A DNA stretch of 62,928 nt from CAYFKJ01 sp964528595 (GCA_964528595.1 CAZGTM010000019.1:1-62928); one strand, 5' to 3'. Positions 16,202 through 24,718 are shown, counted from the stretch's first letter. Program-made: numbers and translations. The notes: generated from the letters alone by a model not told the origin.

Positions 16202-17488
16202 TTAGCGCTGGGTCAGCTTGATCTCGATCCGGCGGTTGCGGCGGTGGGCGATTTCGTCGTCGCGATCGTCGAGCGGTTGGAACTCGCCGAAACCGGTGGC
16301 GGCCAGACGGTTCGGCGGCACGTCCTGTTCGATAAGAAAATTCACCACCGAAAGAGCGCGGGCGGTCGACAGCGACCAGTTGGATGGATAGCGAGCCGTC
16401 GCGATGGGGACGCGGTCGGTGTGGCCGTCGACCCGCAATACCCAGGGCAGTTCCTTGGGGATCTTGCGCGCCACGTCCAAAATCGTCGCCGCCAGCTTTG
16501 CCAGCTGGGTTTGTCCGGCGCCGCCCAATTCGGCCGACCCCGAGGTGAAGAGAACTTCCGACTGGAAAACGAAGCGGTCGCCGACAACCTGAACGTCACG
16601 CCGGCTGCCTAGCGCTTCCTTCAGGCGGCCGAAAAATTCGGAGCGGTACTTGGCCAATTCCTCGACTTTCTTGGCCAAGGCGATATTCAGCCTTTTTCCC
16701 AGGTCGGCGATGACGGCCTTTTGTTCCCGATCCAGTGCCTCCGACGCTTCGAGTGCCGCCTCGATGCGGGAAAGTTGCGATCTGAGGGCCGCGATCTGTT
16801 GATTTAGCAAAGCGACCTGCGCCAGGGCGCGTTCGGAAATCTCCCGTTCCGATTCCAGCTGCCTGGAGGTATTTTCCCGGTCGCTCTCCGCCGCCGCCAG
16901 TTTTTCCTGCGTCAGCGTAAGGTCCTCTTCCGCTGCGGAAAGGTTCGCCTCCGATTCCTCCAGCTTTTCGGCCGAGCTCGCCTCTAGCGCCGCCAGCCTG
17001 TCACGCAGTTCACGGGCTCTGGCGCGGAAGGCGGCCGCTTCGTTGAGCGACTTGGAGAGCGCCGATTCCAACCGGGCGACGCGGGTGGCCAGTGCGTCTT
17101 TGTCCTCGCTGCTCGACGAGATCGTCTCCTCGCGGTCGGCAAGCGCGAGTTCGGCATCCGACAAACTGGCTTTCAGGGCTTCGATCTCCAGGCCCAAGGC
17201 ATCCCGCGCCTTGGTTGAATCCTGCAAGGATGCCGAAAGCTGCGTGACGTTGTCGCGCAATTCGGTGTTGGTGTCCCGCTCCAGCGCCAGCAGGTTGGCG
17301 AGCTCGCTGATTTGGTTATTGAGGCGGATCAGCGCCTCGTCCCGGCCGGAAATAGCCTGGGACAGGAACACATGGGCCAGAACGAACACCACCAGAAGGA
17401 AGATAATGACCAGCAGCAGGGTCGCCAGTGCGTCGACAAACCCCGGCCAGATGTTGTCCGAGCGCTGGCTGCGGAGGCGGCTCGCCAT
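16202..17488 (-). CDS. MotB-like protein: single TM, long coiled coil, OmpA peptidoglycan-binding domain
   Basis: A 428-residue protein with a short cytosolic N-terminus containing WPGFVDALATLLLVIIFLLVVFV (TM about 15-44; D19 sits at the position of the proton-binding Asp of MotB/TolR). A coiled coil of some 240 residues (about 50-290) follows, then an OmpA C-terminal domain (about 300-428) with VDGHTDRVPI and RNRRIEIKL. It should form the peptidoglycan-reaching partner of the MotA/TolQ-like channel encoded just upstream, six bases away. No flagellar genes are present, so this is a non-flagellar energised envelope complex. The long coiled coil would span much of the periplasm. The function is not known to me. 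Confidence 0.8.
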   Translation of the reverse strand: MASRLRSQRSDNIWPGFVDALATLLLVIIFLLVVFVLAHVFLSQAISGRDEALIRLNNQISELANLLALERDTNTELRDNVTQLSASLQDSTKARDALGLEIEALKASLSDAELALADREETISSSSEDKDALATRVARLESALSKSLNEAAAFRARARELRDRLAALEASSAEKLEESEANLSAAEEDLTLTQEKLAAAESDRENTSRQLESEREISERALAQVALLNQQIAALRSQLSRIEAALEASEALDREQKAVIADLGKRLNIALAKKVEELAKYRSEFFGRLKEALGSRRDVQVVGDRFVFQSEVLFTSGSAELGGAGQTQLAKLAATILDVARKIPKELPWVLRVDGHTDRVPIATARYPSNWSLSTARALSVVNFLIEQDVPPNRLAATGFGEFQPLDDRDDEIAHRRNRRIEIKLTQR

Positions 17489-17494
17489 GACGGC

Positions 17495-18643
17495 CTACGT
17501 TCTCTCCCCTGTCATTCCCGCAATGGTGCGGGCCAGGAGTTTGATCTCGCTGCGGATATCCTGAATGAGTTGATCCCGGGCCTGGCTCGAATCGACCAGC
17601 AAGCGCGCCGCGGAAATGTCGATGTTGCGCAGATGGCTGCGGCTCACCTCGTCCAACGTTATGGCGTGATCGCGTTCCGCTTGAGCCGCCAACCGCTCCA
17701 ACACGGGTTTCATCTCGACCTGGGCCTCGCCGAGGCGAACCATGAGGTTTTGTTCGGCCTTCATCTGGTCGCCCAGTATGGCGAGTTTGTCGCCGAGTTC
17801 CCGGATTGCGGCGTTGGTCTGGCCGCGCTCCTCCTCGCCGCGCGAGACTGTGCGTTGAAGGGTGCTCAGGGTCTCCGCGGTTTGCTCCAGCAGGGCGCCA
17901 ACATAAGCCGGGATCGACTGATCGCCGTCGTCGCCGCCGACCCCGATACCGGAGCTGAGGCGGGCCATGCCGGACAGCCACTCCTCAAGATCGTTGAAGA
18001 ACCGGTTTTGCGCCTGGCCCGCCTGAAGGTCGAGAAATCCCAGGACGAGCGATCCCGCCAGGCCGAAAAGCGAAGACGAAAAGGCCGTGCTCATACCGGT
18101 CAGCGGCGCTTCCAAACCGGATTGCAGGGTGCCGAACAGACTGGCGAAATCACCGCCCGCGATGCCCAGGTTCTTGATCGTGTCGCCGACCGAACTGATG
18201 GTGCCGAGCAGGCCCCAAAAGGTCCCCAACAGGCCGAGAAAGATCAACAAACCGATGAGATAGCGCGATATTTCGCGCGATTCATCCAATCGTGACGCGA
18301 TGCCGTCCAGCAGGGAGCGCATCCCCAGCGCCGAGATGGATCGTTGGCCGGCACTGTCGCCCAGCATGGTCGCCATCGGTGCCAGTAAATTCGGTGTCCT
18401 GGGGATCGTCAGGCGCGTGCCTTCCTGCATCGTTGATTCGATCCAGTCCACCTCGGGCCGCAACAGCAGGACCTGGCGGAATACGTAAATAATGCCGAGG
18501 ATGAGGACACCGGCGATGAGACCGTTGAGGGCCGGATTCGCCAAAAATGCCCGATAGAGAGGGCCGACCAAAACACCCGCTATGACAATGACCGCCAGGA
18601 CAAAAGCGATCATCCGGCTGATGTATCTTTGTGGGCGGGTCAT
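17495..18643 (-). CDS. MotA/TolQ/ExbB-family proton-channel protein
   Basis: A 382-residue inner-membrane protein. Two N-terminal helices (about 11-60) precede a cytosolic region, then two more helices in the channel core (about 125-150 and 185-215; ISRYLIGLLIFLGLLGTFWGLLGT and STAFSSSLFGLAGSLVLGF), and a long C-terminal cytoplasmic tail of helices. The core is that of MotA/TolQ/ExbB stators. The tail of over 150 residues is longer than in TolQ. The ATG at 18643 has GGAG five bases before it. It is six bases upstream of the MotB-like gene, so the two form a stator pair. It is not part of the tol operon at 29246, which has its own TolQR. Confidence 0.82.
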   Translation of the reverse strand: MTRPQRYISRMIAFVLAVIVIAGVLVGPLYRAFLANPALNGLIAGVLILGIIYVFRQVLLLRPEVDWIESTMQEGTRLTIPRTPNLLAPMATMLGDSAGQRSISALGMRSLLDGIASRLDESREISRYLIGLLIFLGLLGTFWGLLGTISSVGDTIKNLGIAGGDFASLFGTLQSGLEAPLTGMSTAFSSSLFGLAGSLVLGFLDLQAGQAQNRFFNDLEEWLSGMARLSSGIGVGGDDGDQSIPAYVGALLEQTAETLSTLQRTVSRGEEERGQTNAAIRELGDKLAILGDQMKAEQNLMVRLGEAQVEMKPVLERLAAQAERDHAITLDEVSRSHLRNIDISAARLLVDSSQARDQLIQDIRSEIKLLARTIAGMTGERT

Positions 18644-18683
18644 CCGCGCGCTCCCCACTCAACTAGGTATCTTGTGATCCACG

Positions 18684-19900
18684 TCACCTGACGAGAAGAA
18701 CGACGTCAACCCGGTCGGGTGGCCCTGCATCAGAAGCCCGTCCCAATGCGCGAACGTCAATTCGCGTAGACCGGACACCGGATTCGATCAGAAACGAGCG
18801 CACGGCCAATGCCCTTGAGAGGCTCAAACGGCGGGCTGAACTCGGCGTTTCACTCGTGCCCCCGGCGTAGGCTTTGAGCTGCAGACGATCACCCGCGACG
18901 GTAATTTGCTCCGCCAGGCCCCTGAGGCGGGCTTTGGCATCCGGTGACAGACGGGTACTGGCGCCAGTGAAATCGACCCGCATGACATGGCCGCCCCCGG
19001 TGGGCAATTGCGCGGCCGGCAAAGAAGCGATCTGCTTTTTCGGCTGCGGTGCAACGCTCGGCGTCGGGGGTGGTGGGGCTTTTTTCACAACCACCGGCTT
19101 GACCGGTGCGGGTTTCATCACCGGTGGCGGCGGCGGTGGGGCTTTTTTGGCAACCACCGGCTTGGCAGGCGCCGGTTTTATTGCAGGCGGCGCCACAACC
19201 GATTTTGCCGCTTTCTTGACCACCGGTTTGGGCGGTGGCGGCGTCACGCGGACAACTTTTTTCGGTACTGGTTTGGCTGCGACCANNNNNNNNNNNNNNN
19301 NNNNNNNNNNNNNNNNNNNNNNNNNNNNNNNNNNNNNNNNNNNNNNNNNNNNNNNNNNNNNNNNNNNNNNNNNNNNNNNNNNNNNGGCGGTGGCGGCGTC
19401 ACGCGGACAACTTTTTTCGGTACTGGTTTGGCTGCGACCACCGGTGCTGCGGCCCTGGGTTGGATAGCTCGTTTGGGCGCCGCGGGTGCCGGTTTGGCGA
19501 CCTGCACCCGGATCGCCGGCTGCGGTGCGCGTGGCCGTTTCAACGACGATACGGGCGCCCGCAACTTAAGCTTCGGCATCGGCGTAGGATGCTTCGGTGA
19601 TCCGGGCATGCGGAGCACGACCGGGGCGTCTCCGTTTGCGCCGGGCATTTTCAAGTTCCGTTCATCGCCATATGGTCCAGTGCCGGGTGACAAAATGTCC
19701 AAGTTTACCTCGACACTCGATCTGCCGCTGCCGCCGATGACTACCGTCGATTGTGCGGCTGCGGAGGTGGCAAGAAAACCCATGCATAATGCTGCACAGC
19801 CCAGCGGCAAGGAAGCGGCGCGCCAATGCGCGTCTCTGCGATGACGCAAAGCACCAGAGCCCGATTTGGGCGAAGCGAACTTGGTCGAACCGATTGGCAT
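18684..19900 (-). CDS. Proline/lysine-rich OmpA-like envelope protein, split by assembly gap
   Basis: The N-terminus (start about 19900) has a signal sequence (SLPLGCAALCMGFLATSAAAQS). Then come a VVIGGSGRSSVEVNLDIL segment, a long region of Pro/Lys/Ala/Val repeats (KPVVAKKAPPPPPP type), and a C-terminal OmpA-like domain (VMRVDFTGASTRLSPDAK, later SLSRALAVRSFLIESGVRSTRIDVRALG). The Pro-rich part would stretch across the periplasm. As deposited, the frames on the two sides of the 100-N gap do not match. Merging the identical 55-base flanks restores one frame of about 354 codons from this start. It precedes the stator pair by 40 bases and probably belongs to the same complex. Confidence 0.7.
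19286..19385. other. Assembly gap 1 (100 N) with identical 55-base flanks
   Basis: The 55 bases before the gap (19231-19285) are identical to the 55 after it (19386-19440). Overlapping them removes 155 bases and puts the two halves of the surrounding gene in one frame. The gap is therefore probably artificial. Confidence 0.9.
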
Positions 19901-20031
19901 CAGCGTACAAAAACCTCCCAAAGCGTGGCCGTACAGCCCCGCTGCAGCGTTGGCACCTTACCCCAGCCGATTCGGCGCGACAACCGCTTTGGCCTTGAGA
20001 TTGCGCTATTTTTTGGCCGCCAGCGGGGTGG

Positions 20032-20844
20032 TTATGTTTCCCGGCGCGCCTTGCGCAAAAGACCGGCGACGGTGTCATGAAGACGCTCGTTCGTGGCCAA
20101 AACACTACCGCTCGTCATCATGCGCTCGCCCAAATCGATTTCACTCACAATGCCGCCCGCTTCGCGCACGATGACCAGGCCCGCCGCAATATCCCAGGGA
20201 TCCAATCCCCAGTGCCAGAAACCTTCGTAGCGGCCCGCTGCGACGTAAGCCAAGTCGAGTGCGGCAGCGCCCTGGCGGCGGATACCGGCTACTTTGGGCA
20301 TCAGTTCCATGAGATCACGGCAAAATTGAGGCGCGTCGCTCTCTGCCAGGCGACCTCTGGTGGGATATCCCGTCGCCAAAACGGAGTCACTCAGGGAATT
20401 GCGGGCCGAAACCCGGCAGCGCTTGTCATTGACGTAAGCCCCTTGACCGCGCTCCGCATAGAACATTTCGTCGCGCGCCGGGTCGTAGATGACGCCGGCA
20501 AATATCTGGCTGTCACGCTCAAGGGCAATGGAGATGGCGAAATGCGGAATGCCGTGGAGAAAATTCAACGTGCCGTCCAGCGGATCGATCAACCATCGGT
20601 TGGATTTATCCTTGCCTTCGATCACGCCGCCTTCTTCGAGCACGAAACCGTAGTCGGGCCGAACCTTCTCAAGCTCCTCGCGCAGCGTTTTTTCCGCCTT
20701 GAGATCGGCTGACGTGACGAAGTCGGAGGGGCCTTTTTTTGAAACTTGAAGTTGCTCGACTTCGCCGAAGTCGCGGATCAAGCGCCGCGCCGCCTTACGG
20801 GCGGCTGCGTCCATGACGTTGATGAGGGCGGACTTATGGGCCAT
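20032..20844 (-). CDS. suhB: Inositol-1-monophosphatase family protein (SuhB)
   Basis: Mg-dependent phosphatase of 270 residues. The family's motifs are present: DFVTSADLKAE near residue 41, the EE pair before GGVIEG, WLIDPLDGTLNFLHG with the metal-binding aspartates, and WGLDPWDIAAGLVIVREAGG near the C-terminus. SuhB hydrolyses inositol phosphate and, in E. coli, also works with the antitermination complex on rRNA operons. It is in line with efp (37 bases upstream) and ends 132 bases before the OmpA-like gene, all on the minus strand. The ATG at 20844 begins the conserved MAHKSALINVM. Confidence 0.93.
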   Translation of the reverse strand: MAHKSALINVMDAAARKAARRLIRDFGEVEQLQVSKKGPSDFVTSADLKAEKTLREELEKVRPDYGFVLEEGGVIEGKDKSNRWLIDPLDGTLNFLHGIPHFAISIALERDSQIFAGVIYDPARDEMFYAERGQGAYVNDKRCRVSARNSLSDSVLATGYPTRGRLAESDAPQFCRDLMELMPKVAGIRRQGAAALDLAYVAAGRYEGFWHWGLDPWDIAAGLVIVREAGGIVSEIDLGERMMTSGSVLATNERLHDTVAGLLRKARRET

Positions 20845-20881
20845 CCGTCACAATCCCGGATCGAACAAAGGACACACGGGC

Positions 20882-21448
20882 CTAACTGTCGGCCCGTTTG
20901 ACATAGGTTGCGTCGGCGGTGTTGACGATCACTTTGTCGTCGATATCGACGAACGGCGGCACCATGATGCGCACGCCGTTTTCAAGCACGGCCGGCTTGT
21001 TCGACGAGGCGGCGGTTTGGCCTTTGACGGTGGGTTCCGTTTCGGTGACCGCCAGGGTCACGGTTTCAGGCAGTTCGACGCGCAACGGTGATCCTTCGTA
21101 ACTCTCGATCATCACGGCCATGCCGTCCTGGAGAAACGGCAGTTGCTCGGCGACGATGTCGGCGTTGAGCAGGACCTGCTCATAGCTTTCGGCATCCATG
21201 AACGTCAGCATCTCGCCGTCGGCGAAGAGAAACTGATGCTCTTTCTGGTCAAGCCGGACCCGGTCCACGGTTTCGGACGACCGGAAACGTTCGTTCAGCT
21301 TGCTGCCGTCGCGCAGATTCTTGAGCTCGACCTGCAAATACGCGCCGCCCTTTCCCGGCTGGGTGTGCTGGATTTTGACCGCGACCCAGAGACCCTCCTT
21401 GTGCTCGATAACGTTGCCGGGGCGAATGGCGTTGCCGTTGATCTTCAT
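20882..21448 (-). CDS. efp: Translation elongation factor P
   Basis: Rescues ribosomes stalled at polyproline. The 188-residue length and three-domain layout fit. The modifiable loop is TQPGKGGAY with Lys33, the position that is beta-lysylated in enzymes of the EpmA/EpmB pathway; modification genes are not in the window. The genome carries strongly polyproline proteins right here (the OmpA-like gene at 18684 and tolA), which need this factor. suhB follows after 37 bases. The start MKINGNAIRPGNVIEHK is conserved. Confidence 0.96.
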   Translation of the reverse strand: MKINGNAIRPGNVIEHKEGLWVAVKIQHTQPGKGGAYLQVELKNLRDGSKLNERFRSSETVDRVRLDQKEHQFLFADGEMLTFMDAESYEQVLLNADIVAEQLPFLQDGMAVMIESYEGSPLRVELPETVTLAVTETEPTVKGQTAASSNKPAVLENGVRIMVPPFVDIDDKVIVNTADATYVKRADS

Positions 21449-21552
21449 GGCTTGAACCTTGTGACGATAAATTTAGACAATTCTCGAATTGATGGATTTA
21501 GGGGCGAGCCCGCCGGGAATGGCGTCAACGTCGCCGCGCGGCGCGGAACCTA

Positions 21553-22155
21553 TCAGGTCGGCAGGGCTGCCGCAATGGCTGCGTTCAGGGCCGCCACGCC
21601 GGCTCCGGGACCGTCTGGGTGATGCCAGACCTGATCGCCTGCGGCGACAAAATCGGCGCCGGCGCCGACCACCTCGGCAAGGCTTTCCGGGCCGCGTTCA
21701 CCTAGGGCGACGCAAGGCACCTCCATAAGCCCGTTCCACCACGAGATGAGGTCTGGCGAGGCATCGAGGGCAACATAGTCGGCGCCGGCCTCCGCCGCCT
21801 CCATGGCGAGATGGCGCGACGAGCCGCCGGTCACGCCCAATATCAGGTCGTCACCCAATAACGTTCTGATGGCCGCGGCGTCGATATCTTCCTGGTTCAG
21901 GTGGACGCCGTCCGCGCCGATTTCCATGGCAAGCCGGGGTTGATCTGCCAGCAGCAGGGCGACGTCGCGCGCGTGGCAGATCGGCAGCAGCGCTTGTGCG
22001 GCGGCCTCGACATCGGCTTTTGCGTCCTGCAGGTCGAGTTGGACGCAGGCCACGTCGCCGCCCGCCAGCGCGGCGCTCAATTCAACTTCGAATGATGGAA
22101 CATCCAAATTCGCCGGGGTTACGATATAAAGTCGGCAAGCCGGTTGATCTGACAT
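21553..22155 (-). CDS. Thiamine-phosphate-synthase-like TIM-barrel protein (degenerate active site)
   Basis: A 200-residue ThiE/TenI-fold protein. LYIVTPANLD, GADGVHLNQED and GADYVALD align with ThiE, but key catalytic motifs are changed. The QLRxK motif is VQLDLQDAK, the NDR of the next strand is ADQP, and the GPvFpTxTK phosphate loop is replaced by DASPDLISWWN. These residues bind the pyrimidine diphosphate and thiazole phosphate, so it is probably not a working thiamine-phosphate synthase. It lies 104 bases upstream of efp on the same strand. No TPP riboswitch or other thi genes are present. It could be a TenI-like or repurposed protein. Confidence 0.7.
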   Translation of the reverse strand: MSDQPACRLYIVTPANLDVPSFEVELSAALAGGDVACVQLDLQDAKADVEAAAQALLPICHARDVALLLADQPRLAMEIGADGVHLNQEDIDAAAIRTLLGDDLILGVTGGSSRHLAMEAAEAGADYVALDASPDLISWWNGLMEVPCVALGERGPESLAEVVGAGADFVAAGDQVWHHPDGPGAGVAALNAAIAAALPT

Positions 22156-22269
22156 ATATCGCCATTTGCAAGAGCGTCATTAACCCGGCGCCATAAAAAT
22201 TGCGCCGGAATCGGGTGTGCAGGCACCATGGCTGTTGCCGCGGCCATCGTCAATAATCCTCGGCAGCTG

Positions 22270-22299
22270 TTGACGTCGGCTGGCGCGGTGACGTATGCT
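22270..22299 (+). promoter_or_regulatory. Sigma-70-type promoter for DUF4164-zapA
   Basis: TTGACG (22270-22275), 18-base spacer, TATGCT (22294-22299). It is followed by a small palindrome AAGACTT-n6-AAGTCTT (about 22306-22325) in the start region, then an AT-rich leader to the ATG at 22401. Confidence 0.5.
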
Positions 22300-22400
22300 C
22301 TACCCTAAGACTTTACGTTAAGTCTTTGTTATCAAAAATAAAAATGCGTTTTCAGCTCACCTTCCATGGGCTCCAGACGCTGAATTGACGCCTGCAGGGA

Positions 22401-22709
22401 ATGGACGCTATGTCGGATGTGGATGCGGCCAAGGGCCGTCTAAATGATGCATTGGAGCGCCTTGACAAGGTCACAGCGGATAAGGCCCAGGCACTGGGCG
22501 CGGTTGCCCAGGCACGGGTTTCCGAAATTGAGACCGAGCTCAGCGCCTTAAAAGATCAACTCAGCGAACTGCAAAGCGAAAACACCAAATTAAAAGCCGA
22601 TTTGGCAATCGCGCAGTCCGACTATGCGGCGTTGGAAGAGGTTGCGGACGCCGTCGGCAATCGGCTCGACGCGGCGATCGGCAACATCCGTACGACCATC
22701 GAACACTAA
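22401..22709 (+). CDS. DUF4164-type coiled-coil protein upstream of zapA
   Basis: A 102-residue protein that is almost wholly coiled coil (AKGRLNDALERLDKVTADKAQ and SEIETELSALKDQLSELQ heptads). DUF4164 proteins commonly precede zapA in alphaproteobacteria, and this one is 29 bases upstream of it. It probably acts in cell division with ZapA, but that is inferred from neighbours only. Two possible starts exist, ATG 22401 and ATG 22410; the second begins MSDVDAAKGRL and is equally likely. No ribosome site clearly decides between them. Confidence 0.75.
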   Translation: MDAMSDVDAAKGRLNDALERLDKVTADKAQALGAVAQARVSEIETELSALKDQLSELQSENTKLKADLAIAQSDYAALEEVADAVGNRLDAAIGNIRTTIEH

Positions 22710-22738
22710 ACTTTCTTTCACCCGATCAGAGATTCAAA

Positions 22739-23089
22739 ATGGCGCAAGTACAAGTCACCGTAAACGGCCGCAATTATTCGATCGCCTGTGATGACGGCGA
22801 GGAGGCCCATCTGGCGGGACTGGCCGAGCATGTCGACAGCCGCGTCTCGGAACTGGCGTCGTCATTGGGGCAAATCGGCGAAGGCCGGTTGCTGCTGATG
22901 GCCTGCCTGCTGATTTCCGACGATTTGGCGGAAACCAGGGAGCGCTTGGGTGAGATGGAGGCGGCCTCCGAAAACGCCCAAAAGGCCGCGACGGACGCCA
23001 GCGATAACCTGAGCCAGTCGGCCACCGAGGCCATGACCGCCGCGGCCGGCCGCATAGAAGATATTGCCGCGCGGCTCGAGAACGCCTAA
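22739..23089 (+). CDS. zapA: Cell division protein ZapA
   Basis: Small FtsZ-ring stabiliser of 116 residues. The N-terminal beta strand AQVQVTVNGRNYSIACDDGEEAHLAGLAEHVDSRV is the family hallmark, followed by a helix (RLLLMACLLISDDLAETRERLGEME) and an extended coiled-coil tail rich in Ala. It follows DUF4164 and is followed by 6S RNA and the folate gene, the standard zapA-ssrS-fau order. Cytoplasmic, at the division septum. Confidence 0.92.
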   Translation: MAQVQVTVNGRNYSIACDDGEEAHLAGLAEHVDSRVSELASSLGQIGEGRLLLMACLLISDDLAETRERLGEMEAASENAQKAATDASDNLSQSATEAMTAAAGRIEDIAARLENA

Positions 23090-23096
23090 TTATGGG

Positions 23097-23266
23097 TTTG
23101 GGCGGGTACTGACCGGTTTGTTAGGAGAACGTATCCCTGGGGCCAATACCGATCAAGAAGGGAGCTGTCCCTACCGAAACCGTGGTTTCGGAAATACGGC
23201 GCCCACCTGCGTTAGCAGGCCACAGAGGATCGGACACGCCGACGGCCGGTTGGTCCCGCCCAACCT
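23097..23266 (+). ncRNA. ssrS: 6S RNA
   Basis: Regulatory RNA that mimics an open promoter and sequesters housekeeping RNA polymerase. The position between zapA and the 5-formyl-THF cyclo-ligase gene is the classic one. TTGGGCGGG (23098-23106) pairs perfectly with CCCGCCCAA (23255-23263) to form the closing stem of an RNA of about 170 bases. The interior contains the family's GGGGCCAATACCGAT and GGGAGCTGTCCCT stretches. No coding frame here is believable. Exact ends are estimated from the closing stem. Confidence 0.88.
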
Positions 23267-23321
23267 TTCAAACGCCCGGTCTCGACGGCGTTTCTCCTGA
23301 TAACGCAGCCATGCGAACTTG

Positions 23322-23903
23322 ATGTCAGCCGGGCAATCAGAAGACAAGGCCGAATTGCGGCGCCGTGTCCTGGCGGCTCGTCACGATGTCGCCCACGAGG
23401 CCGGATCTGACGCCGCTAACCTTGCGGCCGCCAATTTCTTCCGGCTTCCGGGCTCGGCTGAACCGCGCGCCGTTTCGCTCTATCACGCGATGAGGGACGA
23501 GCTTGATACCGCACCTCTGCTGGCGCGCCTGAACGAGATCGGTTGTACGACCGCGCTGCCCGTGATCGAGGCGCGGGACCAGGCCCTAAGGTTCCGCCGC
23601 TGGTCGCCGGGTGATGTGTTGGTCGAGGCCTCGTTCGGCACGCTCGAGCCCGCGGCAAGCGCCGACATCGTGGTGCCCGAAACCGTTGTCGTGCCGCTGG
23701 CGGCGTTCGACGGCACCGGCAACCGGCTGGGCTATGGCGGCGGTTACTACGACCGCACTTTGGCGGACCTGAGAAAAGCGGGAAATGTTCTGGCGGTCGG
23801 CTATGCTTACGCCGGGCAGGAAGTGGCGGTGTTACCGGCCGACAGCTTCGATCAACGGCTCGACTGGATTGTCACGGAACAGGGCGTGAGGGCGTTTGCA
23901 TGA
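23322..23903 (+). CDS. fau: 5-formyltetrahydrofolate cyclo-ligase
   Basis: Converts 5-formyl-THF to 5,10-methenyl-THF with ATP. The 193-residue protein begins with the basic helix KAELRRRVLAARHD, which binds phosphate, and ends with the motif GNRLGYGGGYYDRTL followed by VGYAYAGQEV. The ATG at 23322 overlaps an upstream TTG frame; I prefer the ATG. It overlaps the following YmdB-type gene by four bases (ATGA). 6S RNA lies just upstream and is often cotranscribed with it. Confidence 0.93.
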   Translation: MSAGQSEDKAELRRRVLAARHDVAHEAGSDAANLAAANFFRLPGSAEPRAVSLYHAMRDELDTAPLLARLNEIGCTTALPVIEARDQALRFRRWSPGDVLVEASFGTLEPAASADIVVPETVVVPLAAFDGTGNRLGYGGGYYDRTLADLRKAGNVLAVGYAYAGQEVAVLPADSFDQRLDWIVTEQGVRAFA

Positions 23904-24718
23904 ATTTGTTGTTTCTCGGAGACGTGGTCGGCCGCGCCGGGCGCGACGCCGTCGCCAAGTACCTGCCTGATCTCCGCCGCGACCTCGATCTGGATTTCGT
24001 CGTCCTCAACGGGGAAAATGCGGCGGCCGGCTTCGGCATCACGCAGAAGATCTGCAATCAATTCTTCGACCTGGGCGTCGACGTCATCACGACCGGCAAT
24101 CATGTCTGGGACCAGAAGGAAACCGCGGGCTTTATCGATGCGGAAAAGCGCCTGCAGCGGCCGCTCAACTTTCCCGTCGGCACGCCGGGCGCCGGCGCCG
24201 GCGTCTATGCGGCGCGTGACGGCCGCAAGGTTTTGGTGCTGGGGGTGATGGGCCGAGTCTTCATGGATCCGCTGGACGATCCGTTTGCGGCGCTGGAGAA
24301 GGAGCTTTCAAAGCATCGCCTGGGCGGTACTGTCGCGGCCACCGTCGTCGACCTTCACGGTGAGGCCACCAGCGAAAAAATGGCGCTTGGTCATTTCACC
24401 GACGGCCGCGCCACCCTGGCCGTGGGCAGCCACTCGCACGTGCCCACTGCGGACACCCAAATCCTCGACGGCGGGACGGCCTATCAGACCGATGCCGGGA
24501 TGTGCGGCGATTACAATTCGGTCATCGGCATGAAAAAGGAAGAACCGATGCGCCGCTTCACGCGGAAAATGTCGGGCGGTCGCTTCGAGGCCTCCGACGG
24601 CGAGGGCACGTTGTGCGGCGTCTTCGTGGTCAGCGACGATGCCACCGGCCTGGCAAACACGGTCGAGCCTCTCCGGCTCGGACCCCGTCTCCAGCAGGTT
24701 GGCCCTCAACTTGGCTAA
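23900..24718 (+). CDS. TIGR00282/YmdB-type metallophosphoesterase
   Basis: A 272-residue dinuclear-metal phosphoesterase. The metal ligands are visible in the usual order: FLGDVVGRAGRD (Asp8), LNGENAAAGFGI (Asn and Glu), TTGNHVWD (Asn, His), and GSHSHVPTAD (His, His). YQTDAGMCGDYNSVIGM is also conserved. YmdB of Bacillus hydrolyses cyclic nucleotides; a role in nucleotide signalling is therefore likely but unproven here. It overlaps fau by four bases and the transporter start by about 20, so all are cotranscribed. Confidence 0.9.
   Translation: MNLLFLGDVVGRAGRDAVAKYLPDLRRDLDLDFVVLNGENAAAGFGITQKICNQFFDLGVDVITTGNHVWDQKETAGFIDAEKRLQRPLNFPVGTPGAGAGVYAARDGRKVLVLGVMGRVFMDPLDDPFAALEKELSKHRLGGTVAATVVDLHGEATSEKMALGHFTDGRATLAVGSHSHVPTADTQILDGGTAYQTDAGMCGDYNSVIGMKKEEPMRRFTRKMSGGRFEASDGEGTLCGVFVVSDDATGLANTVEPLRLGPRLQQVGPQLG

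Noticed and set aside
16202..18643. Zorya anti-phage system (ZorA/ZorB-like pair)
   Set aside because: The MotA-like and MotB-like pair fits superficially, but no ZorC/D/E-type gene (helicase, nuclease) is nearby and the surroundings are core genes (suhB, efp).
16202..18643. Flagellar stator MotAB
   Set aside because: No flagellar genes in the window, and the MotB-like coiled coil is far longer than in MotB.
19231..19440. True tandem repeat of 55 bases in the OmpA-like gene
   Set aside because: The copy count is exactly two, interrupted by 100 N, and merging fixes the frame; an assembly overlap is simpler.
22156..22400. TPP riboswitch upstream of the ThiE-like gene
   Set aside because: The conserved CTGAGA-type stretch is absent.
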